A DNA stretch of 64,000 nt. Origin: an uncultured Paracoccaceae bacterium (GTDB taxonomy: Bacteria; Pseudomonadota; Alphaproteobacteria; Rhodobacterales; Rhodobacteraceae). Positions 52,192 to 61,162 of the stretch are shown piece by piece. The position numbers were made by a program, and so were the translations under genes. The stretch is taken from contig CATOSB010000011.1 of the NCBI GenBank assembly GCA_951812305.1, positions 372,001 to 436,000 on the forward strand, read 5' to 3'. Position 1 is the stretch's first letter; every line of letters begins with the position of its first letter. The notes beneath the pieces were generated by a model. That model saw only the letters and a list, made by a program, of their open reading frames with translations, did not search any database and was not told the origin of the DNA.

Positions 52192-52530
52192 TCAAAGCGC
52201 GTCGTCATTGGTTTCGCCGGTGCGAACGCGCAGGGCGCTTTCCACATCGACGACGAAAATCTTTCCGTCACCGATCTTGTCGGTCTTCGCAGTCTTCGCG
52301 ATGGCGTCCACGACCTGATCGGCCATACTGTCGGGCGCCACGATTTCGAGCCTCAGCTTGGGCACAAAATTCACGGCGTATTCCGCGCCGCGGTAGATTT
52401 CGGTGTGGCCGGATTGGGCACCGAAGCCCTTGATTTCGGTCACCATCATGCCGCGCACGCCAACCTCGGTCAGGGCCGTACGGACCTCATCGAGCTTGAA
52501 GGGCTTGATGGCTGCTATGATCTGTTTCAC
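52192..52530 (-). CDS. glnK: Nitrogen regulatory protein PII (GlnK type)
   Basis: 112 residues from GTG 52530, behind GAGGGGAAG, the exact usual length of PII. KQIIAAIKPFKLDEVRTALT, then FGAQSGHTEIYRGAEYAVNF with the uridylylated Tyr51, then DKIGDGKIFVVDVESALRVR (ATP loop). It senses 2-oxoglutarate and ATP/ADP and plugs AmtB when nitrogen is ample. Original order is glnK-amtB, about 35 bp apart before the IS66 entered. Two NtrC-like dyads lie upstream at 52647-52692. Confidence 0.95.
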   Translation of the reverse strand: MKQIIAAIKPFKLDEVRTALTEVGVRGMMVTEIKGFGAQSGHTEIYRGAEYAVNFVPKLRLEIVAPDSMADQVVDAIAKTAKTDKIGDGKIFVVDVESALRVRTGETNDDAL

Positions 52531-52646
52531 TTGCTTCCCCTCGGATTTCACGCGGGGCGTCGGCGCCCGCTCACGAGAGAAAACATCGCTGCAGTGCAGC
52601 AAAGGCAACGTTTCCGACGGCCATAACTGGCCAAAATCTCAAAAAG

Positions 52647-52692
52647 TTGCACAATTTTTGCACTTCTTTCTGCGCTTGCACAATTTTTGTGC
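52647..52692 (-). promoter_or_regulatory. Tandem NtrC-like binding sites upstream of glnK
   Basis: TTGCACAATTTTTGCAC at 52647-52663 and TTGCACAATTTTTGTGC at 52676-52692: a 14-bp direct repeat, offset by 29 bp, each fitting the TGCAC-N5-GTGCA-type NtrC dyad. They are about 117-162 bp before the glnK start. In Rhodobacter capsulatus NtrC activates from tandem sites more than 100 bp upstream without sigma-54, and I see no -24/-12 promoter here. Confidence 0.65.
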
Positions 52693-52818
52693 GAATTTTC
52701 GAGTGTGCGTGGAGACCACGCCAAGTTGCCGCTGGGACTTGCGCGGTGACTTCGGGGTGCACATCTGCAAAGTTTGCGGATAAGGTGGCCGCAAAAGAGA
52801 AGGCCGGGCAGGGCATTC

Positions 52819-55005
52819 ATGGCGAATAAAGGCAATCGAACGGGGCGCCGGACGGCGAATGCCCGTGGCGGCAAAGGCAACGGCAAGGGGTACACCGCCG
52901 TGGCCAAACGGCGCGCCGCAGTGCAGAAACCAAAACCCAAACCCAAACGGGCCAAGAAGAAAAGCCAAAAGCAACGACGCGGCCCCGTCGGCTGGCTACT
53001 CGCGCTATTTGCATGGTTCTTTCGCCTGATCTGGCGCTTGATGTGGAAAGGTGCATTGGTTGTCGGGCTGATATCCGGCGCGGCGATCTGGTACTTCCAC
53101 TCGACGCTTCCGGAATATGACACGTTACTGGATGCCCGCACGCGTGGCTCGGTCACAATGCTCGACCGCAATGGCGAGGTCTTCGCGTGGCGCGGAAAGC
53201 AGTTCGGCGGCAACATCACGACCGACACCGTCGCCCCGGTTTTGAAAAACGCCGTTGTCGCGACTGAAGACAAACGGTTTTATCGCCACTTCGGCGTCTC
53301 ACCACGCGGCATTGCCAGTGCCATTCGCATCAATATGCGCGAAGGCCGCGGTCCGCTTTCCGGTCACGGCGGATCAACGATCACCCAGCAGGTCGCAAAG
53401 CTCATCTGTATGGGCGTGCCCTATGACAAGGACACTTGGGAGACTGAACGCGAATACGAGGCCGACTGCCGCGTCGGGTCGCTGTGGCGCAAGATCAAGG
53501 AAATGCACTATGCCGTCGCAATGGAGGTCGCCTATTCCAAGGACGAAATCCTGACGATCTATCTGAACCGCGCCTTCCTTGGCGCCGGTGCACATGGGTT
53601 CGAGGCCGGCGCCCAGCGTTATTTCAATAAATCCGCTGCGCAGGTAAATGCGCCGGAGGCGGCGATGTTGGCCGGGCTGCTGGTCGCGCCTTCCCGATAT
53701 GCGCCGACAAATAATTTGGAACGCTCACAGGCGCGCGCAGCGACAGTGCTGAAACTCATGCGCGAACAGGGCTATATCTCATCCGCCGATGAAAGCGTCG
53801 CCGCCGCCGCGCCTGCGATCTTGTCCCGCGCAGCCGAAGCCCGCGCGGGCGGCTATTTCGCCGATTGGGTCATGGAACGCGGCCCCGGCTTCCTGACCCG
53901 CGACACGACCGAAGACGTGATCGTCAAGACCACCTTCGATCAGCGCATCCAGACGGCTGCCGAAGAGGCATTGCAGGCAGTGCTGGATGAAAAGTTGAAA
54001 GAAGGTTCCGAGGCGCAAGCCGCAATTGTGGTGATGTCCGCCGACGGTGCCGTGCGCGCGATGGTGGGTGGGCGGAAGTTCAAAGGCGTGGCCGGAACGT
54101 TTAACCGCGCCGTAATGGCAAAACGCCAGACTGGATCATCCTTCAAACCCTTCGTCTATGCAACTGCGCTCGATCTGGGTTGGCGGTTTGACGACGTCGT
54201 TCAGGACGCGCCGCTAACGATCAACATCCCCGGATCAGGCCCGTGGTCACCTAAGAATTACACCCGCGACTTCCGGGGCGAAGTGTCGCTGACCGAGGCG
54301 TTAACGTGGTCGCTCAATATCCCGGCGGTTCGCGTGTCAGAGGCCGTAGGACGCGAGCATGTGCGCACAGTCGCCGAGACGTTTGGGATCGAAAGCGATC
54401 TGGCAACTGGTCCGGCTCTGGCTTTGGGAACATCCGAGTCGAGCCTGCTTGAAATGACGGGCGCTTATGCTGGCATCCTGAATGGTGGTTCCGCGGTGCG
54501 CCCATACGGGTTGATCGAACTGCGCCTGCTGGGTGATGACGTGCCATTGATGGATCAGGTTGGCGGGATGCGGGATAGGGTTATCGCACCAATCGCGGCA
54601 AAACAATTGGTCTATATGATGCATCAGGTGGTCGAAGCGGGGTCGGGACGGCGCGCAAAACTGCCGGGGCGAGACGCGGCGGGCAAGACCGGCACCACAC
54701 AGGCCGCGCGCGATGCGTGGTTTCTGGGATTTACGGCGGATTATGTCGCCGGGGTCTGGATGGGCTATGACGACAATACATCTCTGACCGGCGTCACGGG
54801 CGGCGGGATGCCAGCGGAAATCTGGCATGAAGTCATGGCGCGGGTTCACGAAGGACTACCTGCCCGGCCCCTGTCGATGATCAACCCCGCAGAATTCCAG
54901 CGCCCGCCGCAAGCTGCCACGCCGGTGGCAAACACACCGCGACAACCGCGCCGTGGCAATGTGATCGACAATATCTTGCGGGATATATTCGGGAGTTATG
55001 GCTGA
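52819..55005 (+). CDS. Class A penicillin-binding protein (transglycosylase/transpeptidase), tail altered by an IS256
   Basis: About 728 residues from ATG 52819 (MANKGNRTGRRTANARGGKG). A very basic cytoplasmic tail, then one membrane helix near 75-100 (LMWKGALVVGLISGAAIWYF). GT51 domain: AVVATEDKRFYRHFGVSPRG (catalytic Glu) and GHGGSTITQQVAKLI, followed by an insertion of about 25 residues with two Cys before RKIKEMHYAVAMEVAYSKDE. Transpeptidase domain: TGSSFKPFVYA (Ser and Lys), SLNIPAV (SxN) and GKTGTTQ (KTG). It builds and cross-links peptidoglycan. The IS256 at 54993 replaces the original last residues RRSR with SYG. Confidence 0.92.
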   Translation: MANKGNRTGRRTANARGGKGNGKGYTAVAKRRAAVQKPKPKPKRAKKKSQKQRRGPVGWLLALFAWFFRLIWRLMWKGALVVGLISGAAIWYFHSTLPEYDTLLDARTRGSVTMLDRNGEVFAWRGKQFGGNITTDTVAPVLKNAVVATEDKRFYRHFGVSPRGIASAIRINMREGRGPLSGHGGSTITQQVAKLICMGVPYDKDTWETEREYEADCRVGSLWRKIKEMHYAVAMEVAYSKDEILTIYLNRAFLGAGAHGFEAGAQRYFNKSAAQVNAPEAAMLAGLLVAPSRYAPTNNLERSQARAATVLKLMREQGYISSADESVAAAAPAILSRAAEARAGGYFADWVMERGPGFLTRDTTEDVIVKTTFDQRIQTAAEEALQAVLDEKLKEGSEAQAAIVVMSADGAVRAMVGGRKFKGVAGTFNRAVMAKRQTGSSFKPFVYATALDLGWRFDDVVQDAPLTINIPGSGPWSPKNYTRDFRGEVSLTEALTWSLNIPAVRVSEAVGREHVRTVAETFGIESDLATGPALALGTSESSLLEMTGAYAGILNGGSAVRPYGLIELRLLGDDVPLMDQVGGMRDRVIAPIAAKQLVYMMHQVVEAGSGRRAKLPGRDAAGKTGTTQAARDAWFLGFTADYVAGVWMGYDDNTSLTGVTGGGMPAEIWHEVMARVHEGLPARPLSMINPAEFQRPPQAATPVANTPRQPRRGNVIDNILRDIFGSYG

Positions 55006-56378
55006 ATCTGGTGTTCGCGTGGTTTGAGTGTTGGCGGTGCATCTGTTTGGATTGTTTTTGCAAAAACCCAATCCGACCCAAGAAGGACGCACCACCATGG
55101 ACGAGACTAACATCGTTGAATTTGCCGGTCGAGAGGTCAGCCTTGATCCGTTGACTGAGCTTTTGCGCACGGGCGCGCAGGCTCTGATCCAAGCCGCCGT
55201 TCAAACTGAGCTTGCGGAATTGATGGATCGCTTTGCTCACCTCAAAACACCAGACGGGCGCGCCGGGGTGGTACGTAATGGCAGTCATCCCGCCCGTGAA
55301 ATCCAAACGGGTGTTGGACCTGTGACCGTAGAGATTCCAAAGATACGCTCGAAAACCGGCAAGCCAGTGAGTTTCCGCTCCGCGCTCGTACCGCCCTACG
55401 TGCGCAAGACCAAGACGCTGCAGGCTGCGATCCCCTGGCTCTACCTCAAAGGCATTTCCACTGGCGAAATGGGAACGGCGCTGAAGGGTTTGCTCGGGGC
55501 TAATGCCACCGGATTTTCGGCCAAAACAGTTGCCAGATTGAAGGCCGAATGGGCCGCTGAATACAGGGCGTGGCGCACCGCAGACCTGTCCCAAGACGAG
55601 TGGGTCTACATCTGGGCCGACGGTATTCACAGTGGCTTACGCGGCGAGGATCACAAGTTGTGCGCGCTGGTCGTGATCGGCGTAAATACCCGTGGTCAGA
55701 AACAATTTCTGGCAATCGAGGACGGCACTCGTGAAAGCACACAGAGCTGGAGGGAGGTTCTAATCGGCCTCAGAGAACGCGGTCTCAACACTCCAAAATT
55801 GGCCATCGGAGACGGTGCTCTGGGATTCTGGGCCGCTCTTGAAGAAACCTATCCGGGCACACCTCAACAACGCTGCTGGGTGCATAAGACGGGCAACGTC
55901 CTCAACTGTTTTCCCAAGTCCACCCAGCCAAAAGCCAAAACGATGCTGCACGATATCTGGCGCGCTGAAACGCGCAAGTCAGCTGAACAAGCGTTCGATC
56001 TTTTCGTGAAAACGTTTGAAGACAAGTACCCCAAAGCCACCGCCTCGCTTCAGAAAGATCGAACCGAACTGCTGGCATTCTACGATTTTCCCGCAATGCA
56101 TTGGCAAAGCATCCGAACGACCAATCCAATTGAATCCGCCTTTGCCACGATCCGTCATCGCACCAAGCGCTCAAAGGGCTGTCTGGCCCGCGACGGCATG
56201 CTCCACATGATCTTCAAACTGGGGCAGTGCGCCGAACAAAACTGGCGCAAACTTCGCGGCTTCAATCATCTCGCCGACGTCATCCAAGGCGTCAATTTCA
56301 AAGACGGCATCAAGCAAACCCAGACCGAAACCGCCGCCGCATGAAAGATCCCGCAAACACCAGATTTGACAATAACTC
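54993..56378 (+). mobile_element. IS256 family element
   Basis: 1386 bp. The ends GAGTTATGGCTGAATCTGG and the complement of the right end, GAGTTATTGTCAAATCTGG, are imperfect inverted repeats. The 9-bp duplication TATATTCGG lies at 54984-54992 and 56379-56387. Confidence 0.9.
55097..56344 (+). CDS. IS256 family transposase (mutator type)
   Basis: 415 residues from ATG 55097 (MDETNIVEFAGREVSLDPLT) behind AAGGA. Motifs: RNGSHPAREIQTGVGPVTVE, VYIWADGIHSGLRG (first Asp), LAIGDGALGFWAALEE (second Asp), QRCWVHKTGNVLNCFPK (C2H-like stretch) and IRTTNPIESAFATIRHRTKR (catalytic Glu). Intact. Confidence 0.95.
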   Translation: MDETNIVEFAGREVSLDPLTELLRTGAQALIQAAVQTELAELMDRFAHLKTPDGRAGVVRNGSHPAREIQTGVGPVTVEIPKIRSKTGKPVSFRSALVPPYVRKTKTLQAAIPWLYLKGISTGEMGTALKGLLGANATGFSAKTVARLKAEWAAEYRAWRTADLSQDEWVYIWADGIHSGLRGEDHKLCALVVIGVNTRGQKQFLAIEDGTRESTQSWREVLIGLRERGLNTPKLAIGDGALGFWAALEETYPGTPQQRCWVHKTGNVLNCFPKSTQPKAKTMLHDIWRAETRKSAEQAFDLFVKTFEDKYPKATASLQKDRTELLAFYDFPAMHWQSIRTTNPIESAFATIRHRTKRSKGCLARDGMLHMIFKLGQCAEQNWRKLRGFNHLADVIQGVNFKDGIKQTQTETAAA

Positions 56379-56556
56379 TATATTCGGCCGGCGGAGCCGC
56401 TAAACACGGCAAATAATCATTGGGGGCGGAGTGTAGAACTTGGCCTGAAGGGGACATTGCGCGATTGCGCCTCTCGCGCGTCTTTTCTCGTGATTTGTGA
56501 TTGGCAGCTAAAGGCCCAACGCAGCTTGGCTTTATTCCTGAAACCAGCAGCCGATT

Positions 56557-57162
56557 TCAACCAATATTCTGCAAAGCCTTGGTCGTTCGCCCAAGATCCC
56601 GGCCGTTGGCGTCATAGGTCGCGCGCACTTCAACAGCCTCGGTTTTCAACAGGCTGATCCCCTCGATGATCATGTCAAAGATCAGATCCTTACCGCTTTT
56701 GCCGGAGACACGGAAAATAACCGTAAAGGGCGCGTGCCCCTGCATAACCGCCTGCGTGTGCACCTGAAAATGCGATTTCCAAGGCTCGGCACGATCAACC
56801 GAAATCTTGCCGCCAATCCATTCGCGGAACCGGCGACCGTACTTCACTGCCATATAGCGCGTGAACGCCTTCTGGAAGGCACGTTTCTGACTGTTGGACG
56901 CACTGCGCCACGGTGGGCCGACGACACTGGCGGAAATGATCGGTACATCTGCAAACTTGGCGAACACGTTCTCAAAGTCATTGAACATCCGGCTTTCAGA
57001 CTTGCCGGAGTTAATGATCGAATTGATCTGATCGACGACTTTCGTAATAAGCGTCTCTGCCGAAGACGCATTGATAGCCAAAGATGGCGTTGCAATGAAT
57101 GCCGCCGAACCGGCGAGCAAAACACGACGGGATAATTTAGTTTGCGTAGGGGTCAATTCCAT
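56557..57162 (-). CDS. mlaC: Phospholipid-transport periplasmic protein MlaC
   Basis: 201 residues from ATG 57162, overlapping the mlaA end by 26 bp. The N-terminus LSRRVLLAGSAAFIATPSLA looks like a twin-Arg-like signal (SRRVLL). MlaC/Ttg2D features: FENVFAKFADVPIISASVVG, FTRYMAVKYGRRF and VIFRVSGKSGKDLIFDMII-type end (GKDLIFDMIIEGISLLKTE). It shuttles phospholipid between MlaA at the outer membrane and the inner-membrane Mla complex. The other mla genes are not in the window. Confidence 0.9.
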   Translation of the reverse strand: MELTPTQTKLSRRVLLAGSAAFIATPSLAINASSAETLITKVVDQINSIINSGKSESRMFNDFENVFAKFADVPIISASVVGPPWRSASNSQKRAFQKAFTRYMAVKYGRRFREWIGGKISVDRAEPWKSHFQVHTQAVMQGHAPFTVIFRVSGKSGKDLIFDMIIEGISLLKTEAVEVRATYDANGRDLGRTTKALQNIG

Positions 57163-57904
57163 CGAAATCCTCATACGGGTCTGTGCCATCCGCACCGGCT
57201 GTTGCACTGCCACCAAGAGTGAACCGTCGGTTCTCTAGGTAAATCAGGCGCGCCTGAGCATAACTGTCAGCACTTTCATATAAGACGGAATCAACCAAGT
57301 CCCCATACTCATCACGATCACCAATGCGCGACAACGTGCCGGTCACAGGAAGAATGTAGCTTTCTGGCCGGTCAATTGCATAGCTTAGTGGGTTGGTGAA
57401 CAGATCAACGACTTTCCCGACCATGTCACGCTCTGTTGACGGCCCGATGAAGGGTATCTCAACGTAATCACCCTCGCTGACGCCCCAGACATGCAATGTC
57501 TCGCCGAAATCGGAAGGGCGGGCGAAAATGCCCATATCCGTCGCCGGATCAAGCAGACCGGCAATACCAAAGGTCGAATTGACGAGGAAACGGAATGTGT
57601 TGGTCAGCGCATCTTCTAGATTCGCCTGCAGAACGTCGTTCACCACGGAACCCGGCAAAGCGAGGTTGCCCGCAAAATTACCCACACCCTTTTTCACTGG
57701 CTGCGGAATAACGTTGCCATATCCCTTCGACGCAGGCCCCAATAGGACCTTGTCGACCGACTTGTTAAATTCATGTGTGGCGCGGTTTTGCTCTTCAAAC
57801 GGGTCACTGATCCCACGCGCAACCTCTGCCGGACCGCACGCGGTCAGCAGCAACATCGCCAGCAAAAAACCGCTGGCGGGAATTCGTGTCAGGTGTGGCA
57901 ACAT
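57137..57904 (-). CDS. mlaA: Outer-membrane lipoprotein MlaA (VacJ)
   Basis: 255 residues from ATG 57904 (MLPHLTRIPASGFLLAMLLL) with lipobox LLTAC. MlaA core: FEEQNRATHEFNKSVDKVLL, NFAGNLALPGSVVNDVLQAN, FLVNSTFGIAGLLDPATDMG and YVEIPFIGPSTERDMVGK. It removes misplaced phospholipids from the outer leaflet of the outer membrane and hands them to MlaC. The C-terminus adds an acidic tail (DGTDPYEDFDGIDPYAN). Confidence 0.93.
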   Translation of the reverse strand: MLPHLTRIPASGFLLAMLLLTACGPAEVARGISDPFEEQNRATHEFNKSVDKVLLGPASKGYGNVIPQPVKKGVGNFAGNLALPGSVVNDVLQANLEDALTNTFRFLVNSTFGIAGLLDPATDMGIFARPSDFGETLHVWGVSEGDYVEIPFIGPSTERDMVGKVVDLFTNPLSYAIDRPESYILPVTGTLSRIGDRDEYGDLVDSVLYESADSYAQARLIYLENRRFTLGGSATAGADGTDPYEDFDGIDPYAN

Positions 57905-58029
57905 TGCAATCTTGGTCTGCTCAATCAAAAACGTGCTCTGCGCGTGACATAGTGTGATATATAGCCTTTCCCAGATATTATACCCGTGCGCCTGAATAGG
58001 CCTGATGTTTTCCGGGTTAGAGTCCCCGA

Positions 58030-58555
58030 TAGGGGATCTGTAAACCCCACGGCTTTAGCCGGACGGGATCGCGGCATTTGCGTTAAGATGCCTGATTATG
58101 GATTCGTACAAGCGTGGCAGCCATACGGTTTGGGACTGCAAATACCACTTGGTGTGGGTGACGAAGTACCGCTACCAGGTGTTGGGCGGCGATGTCGGCA
58201 ACCGCTGCCGTGAGTTGCTGCGCGAGACGGCGCGGGCGCATGGGATGGTTGTGCATGCCGGATCAATCAACCGTGACCACGAGCATATGCCGGTGTCGAC
58301 CCCGCCGAACCTGTCGGTCAGCCGTGCGGAGCAATATCTGAAAGGGCGCAGTTCGCACAAGCTGCTGAGCGAGTTCGGGATATTGCGCAAAAGATATTGG
58401 GGGCAACACCTGTGGGCCCGCGGTTACCGGGTTGCCAGCAGCGGCAACGTGACAGACGAGGTGTGGTTGGAATACATCAAGAACCAGACGCCACCCGAGC
58501 CCGATGATGATTTTAATCCAGCGGGAACTCCCCGCGTGTAAGCGCGGGGATGATA
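58030..58555 (+). mobile_element. IS200/IS605 family element
   Basis: A single tnpA gene flanked on the left by a CCCCACGGCTTTAGCCGG-type hairpin (about 58044-58062) and on the right by CCCCGCG-tgtaag-CGCGGGG (58530-58549). These are the subterminal hairpins used by this single-strand transposing family. Exact ends are not resolved. Confidence 0.7.
58098..58541 (+). CDS. tnpA: IS200/IS605 TnpA (Y1 HUH transposase), probably impaired
   Basis: 147 residues. HTVWDCKYHLVWVTKYRYQV at the start and LSVSRAEQYLKGRSSHKLLS in the middle are family hallmarks; the end RVASSGNVTDEVWLEYIKNQ carries the usual catalytic Tyr context (EYI). The HUH motif, normally H-hydrophobic-H (DHVHLLVS), reads DHEHMPVS here: a Glu between the two His and a Pro in the next strand. 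This may weaken metal binding. Confidence 0.85.
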   Translation: MDSYKRGSHTVWDCKYHLVWVTKYRYQVLGGDVGNRCRELLRETARAHGMVVHAGSINRDHEHMPVSTPPNLSVSRAEQYLKGRSSHKLLSEFGILRKRYWGQHLWARGYRVASSGNVTDEVWLEYIKNQTPPEPDDDFNPAGTPRV

Positions 58556-58580
58556 GCCCTTCCATTGTCTTCGGGCTATC
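58552..58580. terminator. Hairpin after the IS200/IS605 element
   Basis: GATAGCCC (58552-58559) pairs with GGGCTATC (58573-58580) around a 13-base loop. No T run follows, so it may be a structural repeat instead of a true terminator. Confidence 0.35.
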
Positions 58581-58732
58581 GTCTGCAGAATGCGGCTGCG
58601 AAAATCGTCCCACAGCGTTTACAAAGGATTTTTTGTGTCCACCGTTGGGGTCGACGAGCAAACGATACGGAATTACGTCCGATGGCAGGGCCGAGAAGAT
58701 AATGGACAAGCGGAGCTTGACCTTTGAAAGAA

Positions 58733-58752
58733 CCACGGGTGTAAGCCCGTGG
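58733..58752. repeat. Second IS200/IS605-type hairpin without a transposase
   Basis: CCACGGG-tgtaag-CCCGTGG, with the same TGTAAG loop as the hairpin at 58530-58549. It could be the right end of a deleted or non-autonomous relative. Confidence 0.5.
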
Positions 58753-59806
58753 GTATCTATATCACTTTGTATTCCTTGAGCGATACAACGCGGAAGTTGT
58801 CGGTGACGGTGTCGCGGAACTCAGGCCATTTTTCTGGCAGTGTCGTACGGAAGAAGTTGAAAATAGCCTCTGTGAACTGGTTGAACGTTGCATAGTGGCG
58901 ATTGTGTGTGACCCAATCGTGCATGACGCCCCAAAGGCGCTCGATTGGGTTGAGATGCGGGGCATATGCTGGCAGGAAATGCAACTTCACCCGGCGTTCC
59001 GGGCTGTTGAGCCATGGCTGAAGTATCCTGGCATGATGATAGCGGGCATTGTCGACAAAGACATGGATGGTCGTCATGGTTGGGTTGTTGCGCTCCAACT
59101 TTTCCAGCATTTGTTGGGTTGTCCGGGCATTGATCTTTTCGCCTTCTACAAAGGTGAACTGGAAGGTCTCAAGGTCAAGCGCTCCCTGAATATTGAGCCG
59201 TTTGCGCCCGGATGTCGCCTTCAGGGCCGTCTTTTGTCCCTTTGGGAACCAGCCATGGGCGGGGCGGCTCTGATGCTCGGGGTGAACAGCGTCCGAAAAG
59301 ACAACCATCTCATCTGCGGCCAACCCGTTCATCATGGCCTCATATTGGGCAATAAACGCAGCCTGTTTGGCTTCATCGGCCTGTGCAGGCAGCAATTGTG
59401 GTTTCCTATACACAAACCCCAGGCGGCGCATCAGCCTGGCGGCTCCCGAGGGGCTGTAGCTCTGGTCGCACTCGGCCAGAACATAGGCACAGACCTCATC
59501 TACGTTCTGTGCCGGATGTTCGGTGAAATGCGCTTTCAAAGCCCGTTCCTGCTCCACCGATAGATGCCCCTGTCGCTGGCTGTAGCCCTTCAAGCCAAAA
59601 AATGACAACCCCGCTCCGGCAAACGCGAACTGCCATTCCGTCAGAACCGTTGGACCGATATCCAAAATCCGGCAAACCGTTCCGGCGTCTTCTCCTGTGT
59701 CCAGAAGAAGAAACGCACGCGCACGTTTCCAAACAAGGGCCTCAACTTTGCGGCGGCGGCAAAGCGCTTCAAGCGCTATGCGCTGCTCGTCGGATAATAC
59801 CAAGGG

Positions 59807-60385
59807 TTATTCAATCTGACCGACTTTCGCCCAGTTGCGGCTTGCGATGGATGTGATGGTTTGCGGTCTTGCGATGAGGTTGTTCCAGGCCTCGCACCCC
59901 GCGTCGAGAATCGCGTCATATGTGTCGAACGTCCGGTTTGCGAGCCATGTCTGGCGGAGATATTGCCAAATGTTTTCGGTTGGATTCAGCTCTGGTGATT
60001 TGGGCGGCAGAAACATGAGCGACAGGTTTTGCGGGATTTCCAGAGCGGATGTCGTGTGCCAGCCGGCTTGGTCCATGAGGATGACGGCGTGGGCGCCATC
60101 GGAGACAATTTTGCTGATTTCTTCCAGGTGGCGCTGCATCGCATAGGTGTCGGCTGCTGGCATCATGATCGCCGCGCCGGTGCCGCGTTCGGGGCAGATG
60201 GCGCCAAAAAGATACGCATTTTGGTAACGCTGATCGGCGGGCTGGCGGGGCCGTGTGCCCTTGCGTGCCCACTGGCGGACGCGGGTGTTCTTCTGACCGA
60301 GACGCATCTCGTCCTGGAACCAGATTTCGACGGGTTTGTCCGGCGGCACCCCCTGAAGCGTCTCCTTCAGATTGTCGCCGAAGTT
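59807..60385 (-). CDS. IS630 transposase orfB, type a copy 3
   Basis: Catalytic half entered by a -1 shift at the T7 run 60384-60390; same motifs as copy 1. Confidence 0.88.
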   Translation of the reverse strand, partial: NFGDNLKETLQGVPPDKPVEIWFQDEMRLGQKNTRVRQWARKGTRPRQPADQRYQNAYLFGAICPERGTGAAIMMPAADTYAMQRHLEEISKIVSDGAHAVILMDQAGWHTTSALEIPQNLSLMFLPPKSPELNPTENIWQYLRQTWLANRTFDTYDAILDAGCEAWNNLIARPQTITSIASRNWAKVGQIE

Positions 60386-60876
60386 TTTTTGAAATCCTCA
60401 ATGACCTGCACGTCCTGCCCCGGGTGCTGAGGGCGTGCGCTGATGTGGGAAAAGCCCAGATTGTGCAGAATCTGCCCCACATGGCGCTCGTGATAGTCGA
60501 CGCCAAAACGCGCCTTGATCACATTCTTCAAATCGACCCGCCGCCAGCGGACGACACCGTCCTTTTCAGGATCAGGACCGGTCTCGACAAGAGCCGCCAG
60601 TTCATCCAGTTGCGCATTGTCAAGGCGGGATCGCGAGCCTCCTCGCTGCCGATCCAGCAGCCCCGCTGGACCATCAGCGTTGAAACGGAGCACCCAGTCC
60701 CTGAGCGTTTGCCGGTCCATCCCGCCAATGCGGGCCGCAGCCCCACGCGACATGCCATCGGCGATAGCGGCAAGCGACAAAAGCCGTCGGCTCTGCCGGG
60801 CATCAGAACTCTCTGCGGCAAGCTTGCGCAGATCATTGGCGGTAAAATCGGCTCGCATCGGTATCCTGGCTGGCAT
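60367..60876 (-). CDS. IS630 transposase orfA, type a copy 3
   Basis: DNA-binding half from ATG 60876 behind AAAGGAG; identical to copy 1, A7 run kept. Confidence 0.88.
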   Translation of the reverse strand: MPARIPMRADFTANDLRKLAAESSDARQSRRLLSLAAIADGMSRGAAARIGGMDRQTLRDWVLRFNADGPAGLLDRQRGGSRSRLDNAQLDELAALVETGPDPEKDGVVRWRRVDLKNVIKARFGVDYHERHVGQILHNLGFSHISARPQHPGQDVQVIEDFKKTSATI

Positions 60877-61162
60877 CGGTGGTCTCCTTTGCCAATCTTG
60901 AATCACCTCAGCACCTCAGGCGGTACCCAAAATCCATAGCTGAGTCATTTTGAAGCACCCTTGGTATAAGGTGACTGTTTTGTCTCGCTTGCTCATACCC
61001 TCAAAATAGAAACCTCCGTGCCTGTGACCATGCGGCAAAGTGATTCACAGGCATCAAAATCATCAGGCCAATTCAGGCGCAGGAGTGTATCACATTATCA
61101 GGTATTTGATGTGACGAAATGGCACCAGAAAAACATCTGTGGAGGCTAAGATAAGCGCGATC

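Larger units (their letters stand above)
59800..60964 (-). mobile_element. IS630 family element type a, copy 3
   Basis: 1165 bp, CCAAGGG/CCCTTGG ends, TA at 59798-59799 and 60965-60966. Inserted at codon 10 of the type b transposase. Confidence 0.94.
58757..60996 (-). pseudogene. IS630 family transposase type b, interrupted near its start by another IS630
   Basis: The main frame (59799 to 58757) is a full one-piece IS630 transposase: helix-turn-helix region GTVCRILDIGPTVLTEW, DDE residues in VVFSDAVHPEH (Asp), IHVFVDNARYHHARI (Asp) and LPAYAPHLNPIERLWGVM (Glu). Its first codons lie beyond the type a copy 3: ATG 60996 gives MSKRDKTVTL. Removing the insertion with one TA restores KTVTLLSDEQRIALEALCRR. 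So the gene was intact and was cut at codon 10. The ends of this element are not resolved. Confidence 0.88.

Noticed and set aside
52570..52640. Sigma-54 promoter (-24/-12) for glnK
   Set aside because: No GG-N10-GC pair with correct spacing was found between the NtrC-like sites and the start codon.
58753..61010. Exact terminal repeats of the IS630 type b element
   Set aside because: Sequences near 58753 and 61005 share only a short TCTAT-like stretch and the flanking TA does not fit, so I left the ends undefined.
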